Notes: generated by a model not told the origin, from the letters alone. 45,894 bases of DNA from Candidatus Gastranaerophilales bacterium (GCA_944322875.1 CALUQI010000002.1:1-45894); one strand, 5' to 3'; counted from the stretch's first letter, positions 33,296-42,691 are shown. Program-made: numbers and translations.

Positions 33296-34367
33296 GTATT
33301 GGATAGCATTTTCTTCAATTGAACAACTGGACAGTCGTTTTATACAAAGATTGTATAATTACTTCGGTGATATAGAAGCGGCCTTCAAAGCATCACTGAA
33401 AGATTTAAGTCAGATTGAAGGTTTAAACATAAAAAAGGCAGAAAAGTTTGTTTCATTAAGAGGGCAAATAGATCCTGAAAAGGTGTTGTCGGAAGTTGTC
33501 GAAAAAGGCATTAGTTATGTAACGCCAGAGGATGAAAAATATCCTGAACTGTTGAAAAATATATCAGACCCTCCGGCAGTTATATATTATAGAGGAAGTC
33601 TTGACGATTGTAATTTAAAAAGAACTCTTGCAGTTGTAGGTTCAAGAAAAGCAAGTTACAACGCGAAAGAAGAATTGTCTAAAATTATTTCACAATTTGC
33701 AGGCACAGATATATGTATAGTCTCGGGTCTTGCTTCAGGAATAGATTCTCAAGCTCATATTTCGGCCCTTGATAATGGTTTGAAAACCATAGGTGTAATC
33801 GCAAGTGGTCTGAATTTTTTCTATCCTTCAAATAATAAATATCTGTATGAGAAAATAGAGGACGGAAATGGTGCAGTAATAAGCGAGTATTTCCCAACAT
33901 TTGAACCGTTAAAATTTAGATTTCCACAGCGTAATAGAATTGTTTCAGGTCTATCTTACGGTACATTGGTTGTAGAAGCATCGTTAAAAAGCGGTGCATT
34001 GATTACTGCAAACTCGACTCTGGAACAAGGCCGTGAGCTTATGTGCATGCCTGGTTTGATTTCAAATCCTAATACTGAGGGTATATATAAACTTCTCAAA
34101 AACGGCGCAACTCTTGTAACTTCAGCTGATGATATCTTAGAAGCTTTAAATTGGGCGGTAGAAAAAAATGAAGTTCAAAAGGAATTACCGTTACTTCAAG
34201 ATGATGAAATGAAAGTTTTTAATGCATTGGAAATTGAAGAAAAATCTTTTGATGAGTTGTTGTCATTGACAAAATTAAAGGTGGAAAATTTACTTACCTG
34301 CTTGACAACTATGGAGCTTAAGGGCATAATAAAACAAGTCGATAGTGACAGATATAAAAAGGTATAG
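33285..34367 (+). CDS. dprA: DNA processing protein DprA
   Basis: DprA protects incoming single-stranded DNA during natural transformation and loads RecA. The 360 residues comprise an N-terminal helical/HhH-like region (about 10-60), a Rossmann fold with VVGSRKASYNA, VSGLASGIDSQAH, GVIASGLNFFYP, SEYFPTFEPLKFRFPQRNRI and EASLKSGALITA, and a C-terminal winged helix (about 295-358). All elements look complete. The presence of dprA alone does not prove competence; no comEC or pilus genes are in the window. It lies directly upstream of topA (two-base gap), an arrangement common in many bacteria. Confidence 0.95.
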   Translation: MKNKYWIAFSSIEQLDSRFIQRLYNYFGDIEAAFKASLKDLSQIEGLNIKKAEKFVSLRGQIDPEKVLSEVVEKGISYVTPEDEKYPELLKNISDPPAVIYYRGSLDDCNLKRTLAVVGSRKASYNAKEELSKIISQFAGTDICIVSGLASGIDSQAHISALDNGLKTIGVIASGLNFFYPSNNKYLYEKIEDGNGAVISEYFPTFEPLKFRFPQRNRIVSGLSYGTLVVEASLKSGALITANSTLEQGRELMCMPGLISNPNTEGIYKLLKNGATLVTSADDILEALNWAVEKNEVQKELPLLQDDEMKVFNALEIEEKSFDELLSLTKLKVENLLTCLTTMELKGIIKQVDSDRYKKV

Positions 34368-34369
34368 TT

Positions 34370-36664
34370 TTGACAGAGAGTGTAAAAAAACAAAGCAAAA
34401 AAGAAAAATCGCTTGTAATAGTTGAGTCTCCGGCAAAATCTAAAACGATAAAAAAGATTTTGGGGGATGGTTATCAAATAGAAGCAAGTTACGGACACAT
34501 AAGAAATCTTCCGACAAAAGATCCAAAAACAGATAATTTAGGATTTGATGTAGAGAATAATTTTGAACCGAAGTTTGAAATAATTCCTGGTAAAAAAGCT
34601 GTCGTTAAAAAGCTTAATGATCTGGCACAAAAATTTGATAATATATATCTGGCATCAGACCCGGATCGAGAGGGTGAGGCTATAGCTTGGCATGTTCGTC
34701 AAATCCTGAAGGTGCCGGATGAACGAATAAAGCGAATAGAGTTTAATGAAATCACCCCCAAAGCGGTAAGATATTCGGTTGAACATCCACGGGTGATTAA
34801 TATGGATATGGTTCAGGCTCAGCAAACAAGGCAAATCCTTGATAAGCTGGTAGGTTACAAATTAAGTCCTGTTCTGTGGAAACAAATGGGTAACTATAAT
34901 CTTTCTGCCGGTAGGGTGCAGTCAGTTGCTTTACGTATGATTTGTGAACGTGAAGAAGAAATAGAAGCTTTCGTGCCTAAAGAATATTGGTCTATTCATG
35001 CAGAATTGGAAAAAGAAGGGAAAATGTTTGAAGCAGAGGTGTCTAAATACAAGGACAAGCCTCTTGAAAAAGATATTAAGAACAAAGAAGAAGCTCAAGT
35101 TATTGTTGATTATCTTAGTAATGCTGATTTTTGTGTTTCAAAGGTCACAAATAAGACAACTAAACGAAAACCTACTGCACCTTTTATTACATCTACGCTT
35201 CAACGTGCTGCAAGTTCAAAATTAGGATTCGGTGTTCAAAAGACAATGCAGGTTGCACAAAAACTTTATGAAGGTATTGAACTTGATAGTGGTGCTGTTG
35301 GTTTGATTACCTATATGAGAACAGATAGTGTGAGAGTTTCGGACGATGCTATGTCAATGGCTAAAGATTTTATCTTGAGTAACTATGGCGAAAAGTATTA
35401 TCCTGAAACTCCAAACATTTACGTAAAAGGTAAACAAAATGTTCAAGATGCTCACGAAGCTATAAGACCTTCTTATCCGGATAGAACCCCAGAAAGTATA
35501 AAACAGTATCTTGATGCTGACCAGTACAAATTGTATAAACTTATTTGGGAAAAATTTATGTCTTCTCAAATGTCTAATGCAGAAGTTGCCAATAAATCAA
35601 TAGAAATATCTGCAGGAGACTATACGCTTAAAACTGGTACAAGTAAAGTTACTTTCGACGGCTTCCTTAAATTATACAATGATTCAGAGGAAGAAAAAGA
35701 TAATATTACAGATTCTAAAATACCCAATCTGGAAAAAGGCGATAAAGTTTTGTGTCACAAGATTACTCCAAAACAGCATTTTACGCAACCTCCACCTCGC
35801 TATAATGAAGCTTCACTTGTAAAGGCCTTGGAAGAACACGGCATCGGACGTCCGTCAACTTATGCAACTATTATTACGGTTATACAAACAAGAAAGTACG
35901 TTGAAAAGAAAGACAAAGCACTTCATCCTACAATCCTGGGCAGAGCCGTTTCAAAGCAGCTTGTTTCACAATTTGCTGATATTATGGATTATAAGTTTAC
36001 TGCAGGTATGGAAGAAAAACTGGATAAAATAGCTGAAAAAAAGGCTGTATGGAATAAAGTGCTTAAAGATTTTTATGATCCGTTTATGGAAGAAGTAAAT
36101 TCTGTTATGAAAACAGCTCACAAGATTAATATTGAAACAGATGTAAAATGTCCGAATTGCGGGAAAAAAATGGTTGTCAGAACGAGTAAGGCCGGAACAC
36201 AGTTTTTAGGTTGTTCGGGTTACCCTGATTGCAAAACTGCTATGTCTATGAATGTTTTATCTGATCAGGATTTTGAAAATGGTCAGAATCAGGAAGTTTG
36301 TGAAGAAAAATGCGAAAAATGCGGTTCTGACATGGTGTTTAAAACAGGTCCTTATGGAAAATATATGGAATGTTTGAATGAGAATTGCAAGCACAGAAAA
36401 CCTTATAGAAAATCAACCGGTGTAAAATGTCCCAAATGCGGTAAAGGCGAAATTGTAGAACGTAGATCTAAGAGAGGTACTGTATTTTATGGATGTAGTT
36501 TGTATCCGGAATGTGATTTTGTAATGTGGAATGAACCAATAAATGAGTTATGTCCGGATTGTGGTTCGTTATTGGTTAAAAAAGTTTTAAAAAAAGGTAC
36601 AACAATTTGCTGCTCTAACTTGAAATGCGGATTTAAAAAAGAGGTGGATGTCAATGCTGAATAA
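34370..36664 (+). CDS. topA: DNA topoisomerase I
   Basis: TopA relaxes negative supercoils through a 5'-phosphotyrosine link. The start is TTG, two bases after the dprA stop and about nine bases after AAGG. Toprim motifs include LVIVESPAKSKTI near residue 16 and the SDPDREGEAIAWH acidic cluster. The active-site tyrosine is Y315 in GLITYMRTDSVRVS. The C-terminal part carries four zinc ribbons of the form CPxCG...C..YPxC, the last with CPDCGSLLVKKV and CCSNLKC. The 764-residue length is within the range. The end overlaps aroE by 11 bases. Confidence 0.96.
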   Translation: MTESVKKQSKKEKSLVIVESPAKSKTIKKILGDGYQIEASYGHIRNLPTKDPKTDNLGFDVENNFEPKFEIIPGKKAVVKKLNDLAQKFDNIYLASDPDREGEAIAWHVRQILKVPDERIKRIEFNEITPKAVRYSVEHPRVINMDMVQAQQTRQILDKLVGYKLSPVLWKQMGNYNLSAGRVQSVALRMICEREEEIEAFVPKEYWSIHAELEKEGKMFEAEVSKYKDKPLEKDIKNKEEAQVIVDYLSNADFCVSKVTNKTTKRKPTAPFITSTLQRAASSKLGFGVQKTMQVAQKLYEGIELDSGAVGLITYMRTDSVRVSDDAMSMAKDFILSNYGEKYYPETPNIYVKGKQNVQDAHEAIRPSYPDRTPESIKQYLDADQYKLYKLIWEKFMSSQMSNAEVANKSIEISAGDYTLKTGTSKVTFDGFLKLYNDSEEEKDNITDSKIPNLEKGDKVLCHKITPKQHFTQPPPRYNEASLVKALEEHGIGRPSTYATIITVIQTRKYVEKKDKALHPTILGRAVSKQLVSQFADIMDYKFTAGMEEKLDKIAEKKAVWNKVLKDFYDPFMEEVNSVMKTAHKINIETDVKCPNCGKKMVVRTSKAGTQFLGCSGYPDCKTAMSMNVLSDQDFENGQNQEVCEEKCEKCGSDMVFKTGPYGKYMECLNENCKHRKPYRKSTGVKCPKCGKGEIVERRSKRGTVFYGCSLYPECDFVMWNEPINELCPDCGSLLVKKVLKKGTTICCSNLKCGFKKEVDVNAE

Positions 36665-37685
36665 GGATCTTTACGAAAGATATCTCCAAAAAAAAGCAAA
36701 AAAAATGGGAATATCAGTTGATGAATTAAAGAATGAAAATTCAAAACCGCTTGTGACTGATAACTTGACAGATAATTTATCAAATACTTTGGCAGCAGAA
36801 TCTTCTGATGTCCATACTAGTAATATTAGTTTTGAAGACAAACGAGAGAATAAGTTTTGTGTAATAGGTTATCCTTTGGGACATTCTTTGTCCTCAGTAA
36901 TTCATGAAGCAGGGTTTAGAAGTTTAGGAATTGCGGCAAAGTATGAAACTTTAGAAACCGCACCTGAAAATTTGGTGGAAAGGATTAAATTTCTCAAAAA
37001 TAATAATTATAAGGGATTTAATGTAACTATTCCTTTAAAACTTCCTGTTGCTCTCTTTGTTGATGAAGTAGATAAGTACGCAGATATTGCAAGTGCTATA
37101 AATACTGTTGTTATAAATCCGGATAGAACAATGAAAGGATATAACACAGATGTAATAGGGTTTCGTCGTGCTATCCCTGAAGATTTCTCGTTAACGGGTA
37201 AGGTGGCCGGAATCTTAGGTACCGGAGGTGCCGGTCACGCTGCTTCGGTTGCACTCGCTGATGCCGGTGTCAAAGAGATTAGGTTTTATACAAGAAGCAT
37301 TCCTAATTCACTTGAATTGTTAAACTACATGCGAAGATTGTTCCCAAAAGTTAATTTTGAAGCGTTTCAGATTGAATATATTAGAGATTTATCAATGATT
37401 GATATACTTGTTAACACAACTCCTATTGGAATGTTAGGACGTTCGGCTGATATGACTCCTATTGAAAAAAATCAGCTTATGACATTGCCTCAATCGGCAC
37501 TTGTTTATGATGTTATATATAATCCTAAAAATACAATTCTTATTAAGCTTGCTCAAGAACTCGGTTACAGAACGGTAAACGGTGTTGAAATGTTTATTGG
37601 ACAAGCAGCAGCTGCTGAAGAAATTTGGACAGGACATACCCCAAATACTGATGCTATGAAAGTCGCATTGCTTGAAGTGCTTTAA
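36654..37685 (+). CDS. aroE: Shikimate dehydrogenase with N-terminal extension
   Basis: AroE reduces 3-dehydroshikimate with NADPH in aromatic amino acid synthesis. The ATG at 36654, seven bases after GAGGTGG, is preferred to the one at 36648. The 343-residue product has about 66 residues ahead of the normal AroE start (FCVIGYPLGHSLSS). The catalytic Lys is in FNVTIPLK and the Asp in GYNTDVIGF; the NADP loop is GTGGAGHAASV, and NTTPIGM and GVEMFIGQAA complete the set. The extension begins with a charged helix (LNKDLYERYLQKKAKKMG) and then a polar, Asn/Ser-rich linker. Its purpose is unknown. Confidence 0.94.
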   Translation: MLNKDLYERYLQKKAKKMGISVDELKNENSKPLVTDNLTDNLSNTLAAESSDVHTSNISFEDKRENKFCVIGYPLGHSLSSVIHEAGFRSLGIAAKYETLETAPENLVERIKFLKNNNYKGFNVTIPLKLPVALFVDEVDKYADIASAINTVVINPDRTMKGYNTDVIGFRRAIPEDFSLTGKVAGILGTGGAGHAASVALADAGVKEIRFYTRSIPNSLELLNYMRRLFPKVNFEAFQIEYIRDLSMIDILVNTTPIGMLGRSADMTPIEKNQLMTLPQSALVYDVIYNPKNTILIKLAQELGYRTVNGVEMFIGQAAAAEEIWTGHTPNTDAMKVALLEVL

Positions 37686-37885
37686 TCAGGAGTGTATTCC
37701 AGTATGTCTTCCAATCCACAATTCATATAGTTGCATAGCATATTTATTGTGTGCAAACCCACATTGGTATGTTTGTTGTGCATTATGTTTGATAAATTTG
37801 CTTTGTTAAGACCAGTTGCTCGGTTAATTTCTGCAGCTGTTATATTTTTATCCCACATTAATTCTCTAAGTTTTATTTTTATCAT
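37682..37885 (-). CDS. Small XRE-family regulator, YozG-like
   Basis: A 67-residue helix-turn-helix protein: IKLRELMWDKNITAAEINRA, then TGLNKANLSNIMHNKHTNVG as the recognition segment, and NMLCNYMNCGLEDILEYTPD. The layout is that of tiny Cro/C1-type repressors such as YozG. It runs antiparallel to aroE and the two stop codons overlap by two bases. No ribosome site is obvious. Its upstream region shares a -35 motif with a rightward promoter, so it may regulate itself and a divergent transcript. Confidence 0.82.
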   Translation of the reverse strand: MIKIKLRELMWDKNITAAEINRATGLNKANLSNIMHNKHTNVGLHTINMLCNYMNCGLEDILEYTPD

Positions 37886-37915
37886 ATTTATATTATATTT
37901 ACCATTGCTTAAATG

Positions 37916-37944
37916 TTGACAATTAATCTGTTATAATATATTAT
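37916..37944 (+). promoter_or_regulatory. Rightward promoter beside the small XRE gene
   Basis: TTGACA at 37916-37921 (perfect -35), a 17-base spacer, and TATTAT at 37939-37944. On the other strand the same bases read TTGTCA, with TATAAT 19 bases further towards the XRE gene, so two opposed promoters may share the -35 region. Confidence 0.5.
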
Positions 37945-37991
37945 TATATCGTATGTAATATCATAATTATACAAATCTTAATGTTGGTAGT

Positions 37992-38075
37992 ATGATTAAA
38001 AAGTTTATTTTTCGATTTATTGAAGATTTTTATCAAAATTTTGTATACATAATTAAACAAATTAGAGTGAGGTAG
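37992..38075 (+). CDS. Possible 27-residue peptide ORF
   Basis: A short frame, ATG at 37992 to TAG, encodes 27 residues with alternating aromatic/hydrophobic and basic positions (MIKKFIFRFIEDFYQNFVYI, then KQIRVR). It lies some 40 bases downstream of a consensus promoter. No good ribosome site is seen. It could be a small amphipathic peptide, the start of a noncoding transcript, or chance. Confidence 0.25.
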   Translation: MIKKFIFRFIEDFYQNFVYIIKQIRVR

Positions 38076-38085
38076 TTCTTAATTT

Positions 38086-39315
38086 TTATTCATACCTGAG
38101 AGCATCAATAGGATTAAGTAAAGATGCCTTAAAAGCAGGATAATATCCGAAAAGTACCCCTATAATTCCAGAAAATCCTAATGACAAAATAACAGATCCG
38201 GTTGAAATTGAAATTGACATTGCTCCTGTAAATTCAACAATTTTTGCTCCTAAAATTCCTACTATTATACCGATCAACCCGCCTATTATTGATAATAAAA
38301 AGGATTCTATTAAAAATTGGAACCTTATATCAGTAGCCTTTGCCCCGATTGCCATACGTATACCTATTTCTTTTGTTCTTTCTGTAACTGATACCAGCAT
38401 TATGTTCATAATTCCGATACCTCCTACAAGTAAAGATACGGATGCAATTGCTCCCAATAAAATTGACATTGTTTTTGCAGATGATTTTATTGTTTCCTGC
38501 ATCTCTGCCAAGTTACGTATTTCAAAATCATCTTCCTGATTTTTTCCTATATTATGTCTGTTTCTTAAAAGTTCGGTGATATCATTTTGAGAATCGTCCA
38601 GAATATCGGCATTTTGGGTTTTTACATTAATCATTTTTACGGTTCCAGGAAAGTCAGTTCCGAAAACTTTTTTTTGGGCTGTAGTAATAGGAATAAATAC
38701 TAAGTCATCTTGATCCATTCCCATTCCGCTTTGGCCTTTTGTTTTAAGTAGACCTATAACTTTAAACGGAACATTCCCGATTCGCATTGTTTTGTTTATA
38801 GGGTTCATGTCTCCAAAAAGTTCAGTTGCTGTGGTGCTCCCTATAATAGCAACTTTAGTATTATTCTTTAAATCTTCTTCAATAAAATTTCGACCGGATT
38901 CAATCTCGTAATTTCTGATAAATAAATATTCAGCTGATGTTCCTCCAACAGTTGTCGACCAGTTTTGGTTACCGTAAGTTAATTGGCTGGTAGCTGATGA
39001 GTATGGCGCAACAGCAAGTATTCCCCGACAATTTTTTTCAATGGCTTCAGCATCCTTTAGAGTTAAGGATGGTTTTGTGCCGAATCCCATTCTTACACCA
39101 CCTGAAGTTGCTGATGCCGACCTAATCATTAAAAGGTTGCTGCCCATTGATTCCATATCTTGTGCAATTTTTTTGCTGGCTCCGGAACCGACAGCTAACA
39201 TTATTATTACTGCACTTACGCCTATTATTATTCCAAGACTTGTTAGAATTGAACGCATTTTATTTATTTTTAAAGAAACTATTGCCATTTTTAGCGTTGA
39301 TTTGAAATCTATCAT
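38086..39315 (-). CDS. MacB/FtsX-type ABC transporter permease
   Basis: The 409-residue permease has one N-terminal membrane helix (about 22-45, LTSLGIIIGVSAVIIMLAVG), a large periplasmic domain (about 50-285) and three C-terminal helices. It includes MLVSVTERTKEIGIRMAIGA, the FtsX-domain signature. This is the membrane half of a MacB-type exporter, which moves substrates from the periplasm through TolC by mechanical motion. In E. coli MacB the ATPase is fused at the N-terminus; here it is a separate gene overlapping by four bases. It is the last gene of the tolC-macA-ATPase-permease operon. Confidence 0.92.
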   Translation of the reverse strand: MIDFKSTLKMAIVSLKINKMRSILTSLGIIIGVSAVIIMLAVGSGASKKIAQDMESMGSNLLMIRSASATSGGVRMGFGTKPSLTLKDAEAIEKNCRGILAVAPYSSATSQLTYGNQNWSTTVGGTSAEYLFIRNYEIESGRNFIEEDLKNNTKVAIIGSTTATELFGDMNPINKTMRIGNVPFKVIGLLKTKGQSGMGMDQDDLVFIPITTAQKKVFGTDFPGTVKMINVKTQNADILDDSQNDITELLRNRHNIGKNQEDDFEIRNLAEMQETIKSSAKTMSILLGAIASVSLLVGGIGIMNIMLVSVTERTKEIGIRMAIGAKATDIRFQFLIESFLLSIIGGLIGIIVGILGAKIVEFTGAMSISISTGSVILSLGFSGIIGVLFGYYPAFKASLLNPIDALRYE

Positions 39316-39995
39316 TTTACCTCATCAGAAATTATATTGCCGTCTTTAAATTTTACAACACGCTTGCAGTATTCTGCAATGTCGGGTTCATGTGTTACTA
39401 AAACTATTGTTTTGCCCATATTCTCATTTAATTTTACAAAAAATTCCATAACTTCGATACTGGTTTTGGTGTCAAGATTTCCGGTAGGTTCGTCTGCTAA
39501 TATCAATGGTGGATCATTTATTATTGCTCGAGCTATTGCAACTCTTTGTTGTTGCCCGCCGGACATTTGATTGGGCATATGATCTTCTCTTTTTTCTAAA
39601 CCAACTATTTTTAACGCATCTTTTGCTCTTTGTTTGCGTTCTTCTTCGGGTATACCTTTATATATCATAGGTAACTCAACATTTTCCAATGCTGTAGTTC
39701 TGGATATTAGATTAAAGCCTTGAAATACAAAACCTATTTTAAGATTCCTGACTTCAGCAAGTTCATCCGCTTTCAGCGTTAACATGTTTACACCGTCCAG
39801 ATGGTAGCTGCCGCTATTCGGTTTGTCAAGTGTTCCTAAAATGTTCATAAATGTTGACTTGCCGGAACCCGATGCACCCATTATTGCAACAAATTCTCCT
39901 TCACTGATGTTCAATGATACATTATTCAGTGCATTAAAACTATCTTCTCCTGTTTGGTATGTTTTTATCGCATTTTTTACTTCAATTAGATTCAT
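39312..39995 (-). CDS. MacB/LolD-type ABC transporter ATPase
   Basis: The 227-residue ATPase energises the adjoining permease. Walker A is GASGSGKST (about 39-47), the Q-loop lies in GFVFQGFNLISRT, the signature is MSGGQQQRVAIARAI, and Walker B is LILADEPTGNLDTKTS, followed by the switch His in VLVTHEPDIAEYC. The MacB/LolD/FtsE subfamily is clear from the EPTGNLD form. Its ATG coincides with the macA stop and it overlaps the permease by four bases, so subunit ratios are probably coupled in translation. Confidence 0.95.
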   Translation of the reverse strand: MNLIEVKNAIKTYQTGEDSFNALNNVSLNISEGEFVAIMGASGSGKSTFMNILGTLDKPNSGSYHLDGVNMLTLKADELAEVRNLKIGFVFQGFNLISRTTALENVELPMIYKGIPEEERKQRAKDALKIVGLEKREDHMPNQMSGGQQQRVAIARAIINDPPLILADEPTGNLDTKTSIEVMEFFVKLNENMGKTIVLVTHEPDIAEYCKRVVKFKDGNIISDEVK

Positions 39996-41155
39996 TAAAA
40001 CATCCTCAAACCATTTCTTTTTGGCTGCGTTGCTGATTTTTTATTCCGGCTTGAACCTATTAGTACCTTGTCTCCTTCTTTTATTTGAGGTGCAATTACC
40101 TCAAAACGATTATCGTCACTGGCACCTTGTTCAATATCAATTCGTTTGGGTTTGTTTTTTTCTAAAATCCAAATCCCTTGATTTTTATATTTTTGACCGC
40201 TTGTTTCCGGTGTAAATTTTAATGCCATGTTCGGAGCACAAAGTACGTTTTCTTTCTTGTTTGTTATGATCGATACATTTGCAGTCATTCCGGGTATTAA
40301 TTTTAAATCTTCATTGTTAACATCCACAATTACAACGTAGGTAACAACATTTGAAACTGTTGTTGGTGAAATTCTTACCTGTGTAACTTTGCCGCTAAAA
40401 TCGGTGTCCGGGTAACCATCTAATGTGTATGTAACATCTTGTCCTTCTTTAACTTTTCCAATGTCTGCTTCAGAAACATTTACCTCAATTTGCATTTTGG
40501 TTAGATCTTGCGCTATGGTAAATAATTCAGGTGCTTGAAAACTCGCGGCTACTGGTTGTCCTAAGTCTATTTCACGTGAGATTATTGTTCCGTCTACCGG
40601 CGCAACTATTTTCGTATAACCTAAGTTTGTCATTGCTGTGTTGTATGTCGCCTGAGCTTGTGCTATTTGTGCTTTTGCAGCATTTACTTGTGCTAAGTTT
40701 GATAAATAATCACTTTCTGCTTGATCGAGTTCACTTTTTGCTATAAAGTTTTTTGCATATAAGTTCTTATATCGAATATAAGTTTTTTTTGACATTTCTG
40801 TTACGGCATTCATCCTGGCTAAATTGGATTGTGCATTGTTTATCTGTGCTGTTGCTTGGTCTACTGATGCTTGAAAGTTTGCCGGATCTATTTGTGCTAA
40901 AACTTGTCCTTTTTTTACCACTGAGTTAAAGTCTACATATATTTCTTTTATTAACCCTGATACAGTTGATCCTACACTAACTATGTTTACTGGGTTAATT
41001 GTCCCTGATGCTTCCACAACTTCAGTTATTGTACAGCGTTTTATTTTTTTTGTTTCATATTTGATGCTGTTTCTATCTAAATTTATAATAACTAAAATTG
41101 CTGAAATAAGAATAATTACTGATATTATTAATAGTTGTTTTTTCTTTATGTCCAT
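39995..41155 (-). CDS. macA: MacA-like periplasmic adaptor protein (HlyD family)
   Basis: This 386-residue adaptor joins the inner-membrane ABC pump to TolC. It has an N-terminal anchor (about 8-24), a lipoyl/barrel-sandwich segment (SVGSTVSGLIKEIYVDFNSV), a coiled-coil hairpin (about 110-175; INNAQSNLARMNAV and AAKAQIAQAQATYNTAM), a beta-barrel region and a membrane-proximal part (KENVLCAPNMALKF). The hairpin is of moderate length, as in MacA. Its first and last codons overlap tolC and the ATPase gene by a single base, so the whole set is tightly coupled. Confidence 0.92.
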   Translation of the reverse strand: MDIKKKQLLIISVIILISAILVIINLDRNSIKYETKKIKRCTITEVVEASGTINPVNIVSVGSTVSGLIKEIYVDFNSVVKKGQVLAQIDPANFQASVDQATAQINNAQSNLARMNAVTEMSKKTYIRYKNLYAKNFIAKSELDQAESDYLSNLAQVNAAKAQIAQAQATYNTAMTNLGYTKIVAPVDGTIISREIDLGQPVAASFQAPELFTIAQDLTKMQIEVNVSEADIGKVKEGQDVTYTLDGYPDTDFSGKVTQVRISPTTVSNVVTYVVIVDVNNEDLKLIPGMTANVSIITNKKENVLCAPNMALKFTPETSGQKYKNQGIWILEKNKPKRIDIEQGASDDNRFEVIAPQIKEGDKVLIGSSRNKKSATQPKRNGLRMF

Positions 41156-42642
41156 TAATTTAAATCCTCAATTGTAATAGTAACATCCTGTTGTAATGCC
41201 ATTGCTTTTTCTAGTGCAGCACGTGCGACATTATAATTATACACCGTTTGTACGTATTTATGTTGTGCATTATTGTATTGAACTTTGGCATCCTGCAGCT
41301 CGATGAAATCTCCAAGTCCAACTGCGTACCTGCCGTCCGCTAATTCGAAATTCTCAAGGGTCTGCCTTACTTTTACGGCTAGTAATGGGATTTGTTTCTC
41401 TAATTCTATCATATTTACGTATGCATTTTGTACCTCAAAATATACGTTTTGTTTTAATAAATCAATTTCATTTTCAGCTAATTGAACTTGTAGCTTGCCG
41501 GCATCTATTTCATGTTTTTTACTTAGGATATTAATGTTGCTTGAAACTGTTAAGCCAACGTTAAACGAACTTGTTGAACCAAAATTTTTGTAACCATAAC
41601 CTGCATTTGCTGCTATTTCAGGATAGTATTCTCGTTTTATATATAGTAAATTCTCTTCCATTGCTTTTAATGTTGCGTCATATGCTTTTATATCCGGTCG
41701 GTTCTTATATGCAAGTTCTACTGATTTCTCAAATGTATAAGGAAATTCTTCAAATTTGTAATCAGTTAATATATCAGTTTTTTCGACTGACGATGTTAAT
41801 TTTGCATCTGATACTTCAGGAGGCAGTATATCCAGATTGTTTTTCTTGTCTAATTCTTCCAAATCTATTGTATAGGTGCTTTCGTTAAAATTAAATGTCT
41901 CGGTTGGTGTGATCTCGTAGTCTGGTGTGAATGCTATGTACATAGAATTATTTAAACTTACCATAGCATTTTTGTAAGCTTTTTCTGAATCCACAAGGGT
42001 TACTTTTGAATCGCTTAGATTTACTTCAGCGTTTACTAAATCAATTTTGGATCGAATACCTTCATCAAAATATGCTTTTGTCCGCTGGTAGTTTCGTTCA
42101 TTTATTTGAACATTTGATCTGTTTATATCAACTGCAGCTTTTGCTGCTAGTACCCCGTAATAGTTTGTTTTTACTTCATATATCGTATCTAAAACACCGT
42201 CATCAAAATTAAATAGTGCTGTTATTAAATTAAATTTTTGCATTCTAATTTTAGCATTTGTTTTCCCAAAATTCCAAATTAATTGGTTAAGACTTGCCTG
42301 AACATTATATGTGTTTGTTCCTGTCATGCTTCGGTTTATTTGGCTATTTGAGTTCATGTCATTGTAAGTATAACCGGCACTTACTCCGACTGTCGGGAAA
42401 TATGCCGCTTTAGCAACACCCACATTGCTTTTTGAAACTCCGTAATTGTATTTGAAACGCTTTATGACAGGACTGTTTTTTAATGCAATTTTTATACAGT
42501 CATTCAAATTTACTATACTGTCTTTGCTTATGGTTATTTCTTCAATTGCGCAGACAGAAATACTTGCCAGAATTATAAAGGTCAAGAAAAATAATGCAAA
42601 ATTTTTTATCCAGAATCGCAAAATTGCCATCCTCAAAATCAT
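41155..42642 (-). CDS. tolC: TolC-like outer membrane efflux protein
   Basis: TolC trimers make the outer-membrane duct of tripartite pumps. The 495-residue protein has a signal sequence (about 8-32), then two outer-membrane-efflux-protein repeats; each shows the typical helix-rich pattern, with SVNLNDCIKIALKNSPVIKR-like openings (written here in outline) and AAYFPTVGVSAGYTYND. It ends at QDVTITIEDLN. An ATG four codons in (MAILRFW) is an alternative start; neither has a good ribosome site. It heads a four-gene pump operon and has its own promoter near the trkH stop. Confidence 0.93.
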   Translation of the reverse strand: MILRMAILRFWIKNFALFFLTFIILASISVCAIEEITISKDSIVNLNDCIKIALKNSPVIKRFKYNYGVSKSNVGVAKAAYFPTVGVSAGYTYNDMNSNSQINRSMTGTNTYNVQASLNQLIWNFGKTNAKIRMQKFNLITALFNFDDGVLDTIYEVKTNYYGVLAAKAAVDINRSNVQINERNYQRTKAYFDEGIRSKIDLVNAEVNLSDSKVTLVDSEKAYKNAMVSLNNSMYIAFTPDYEITPTETFNFNESTYTIDLEELDKKNNLDILPPEVSDAKLTSSVEKTDILTDYKFEEFPYTFEKSVELAYKNRPDIKAYDATLKAMEENLLYIKREYYPEIAANAGYGYKNFGSTSSFNVGLTVSSNINILSKKHEIDAGKLQVQLAENEIDLLKQNVYFEVQNAYVNMIELEKQIPLLAVKVRQTLENFELADGRYAVGLGDFIELQDAKVQYNNAQHKYVQTVYNYNVARAALEKAMALQQDVTITIEDLN

Positions 42643-42691
42643 CTTTCTTATACAACGATTGAAACATAATTATTGTTCATTTTTATCGTTT

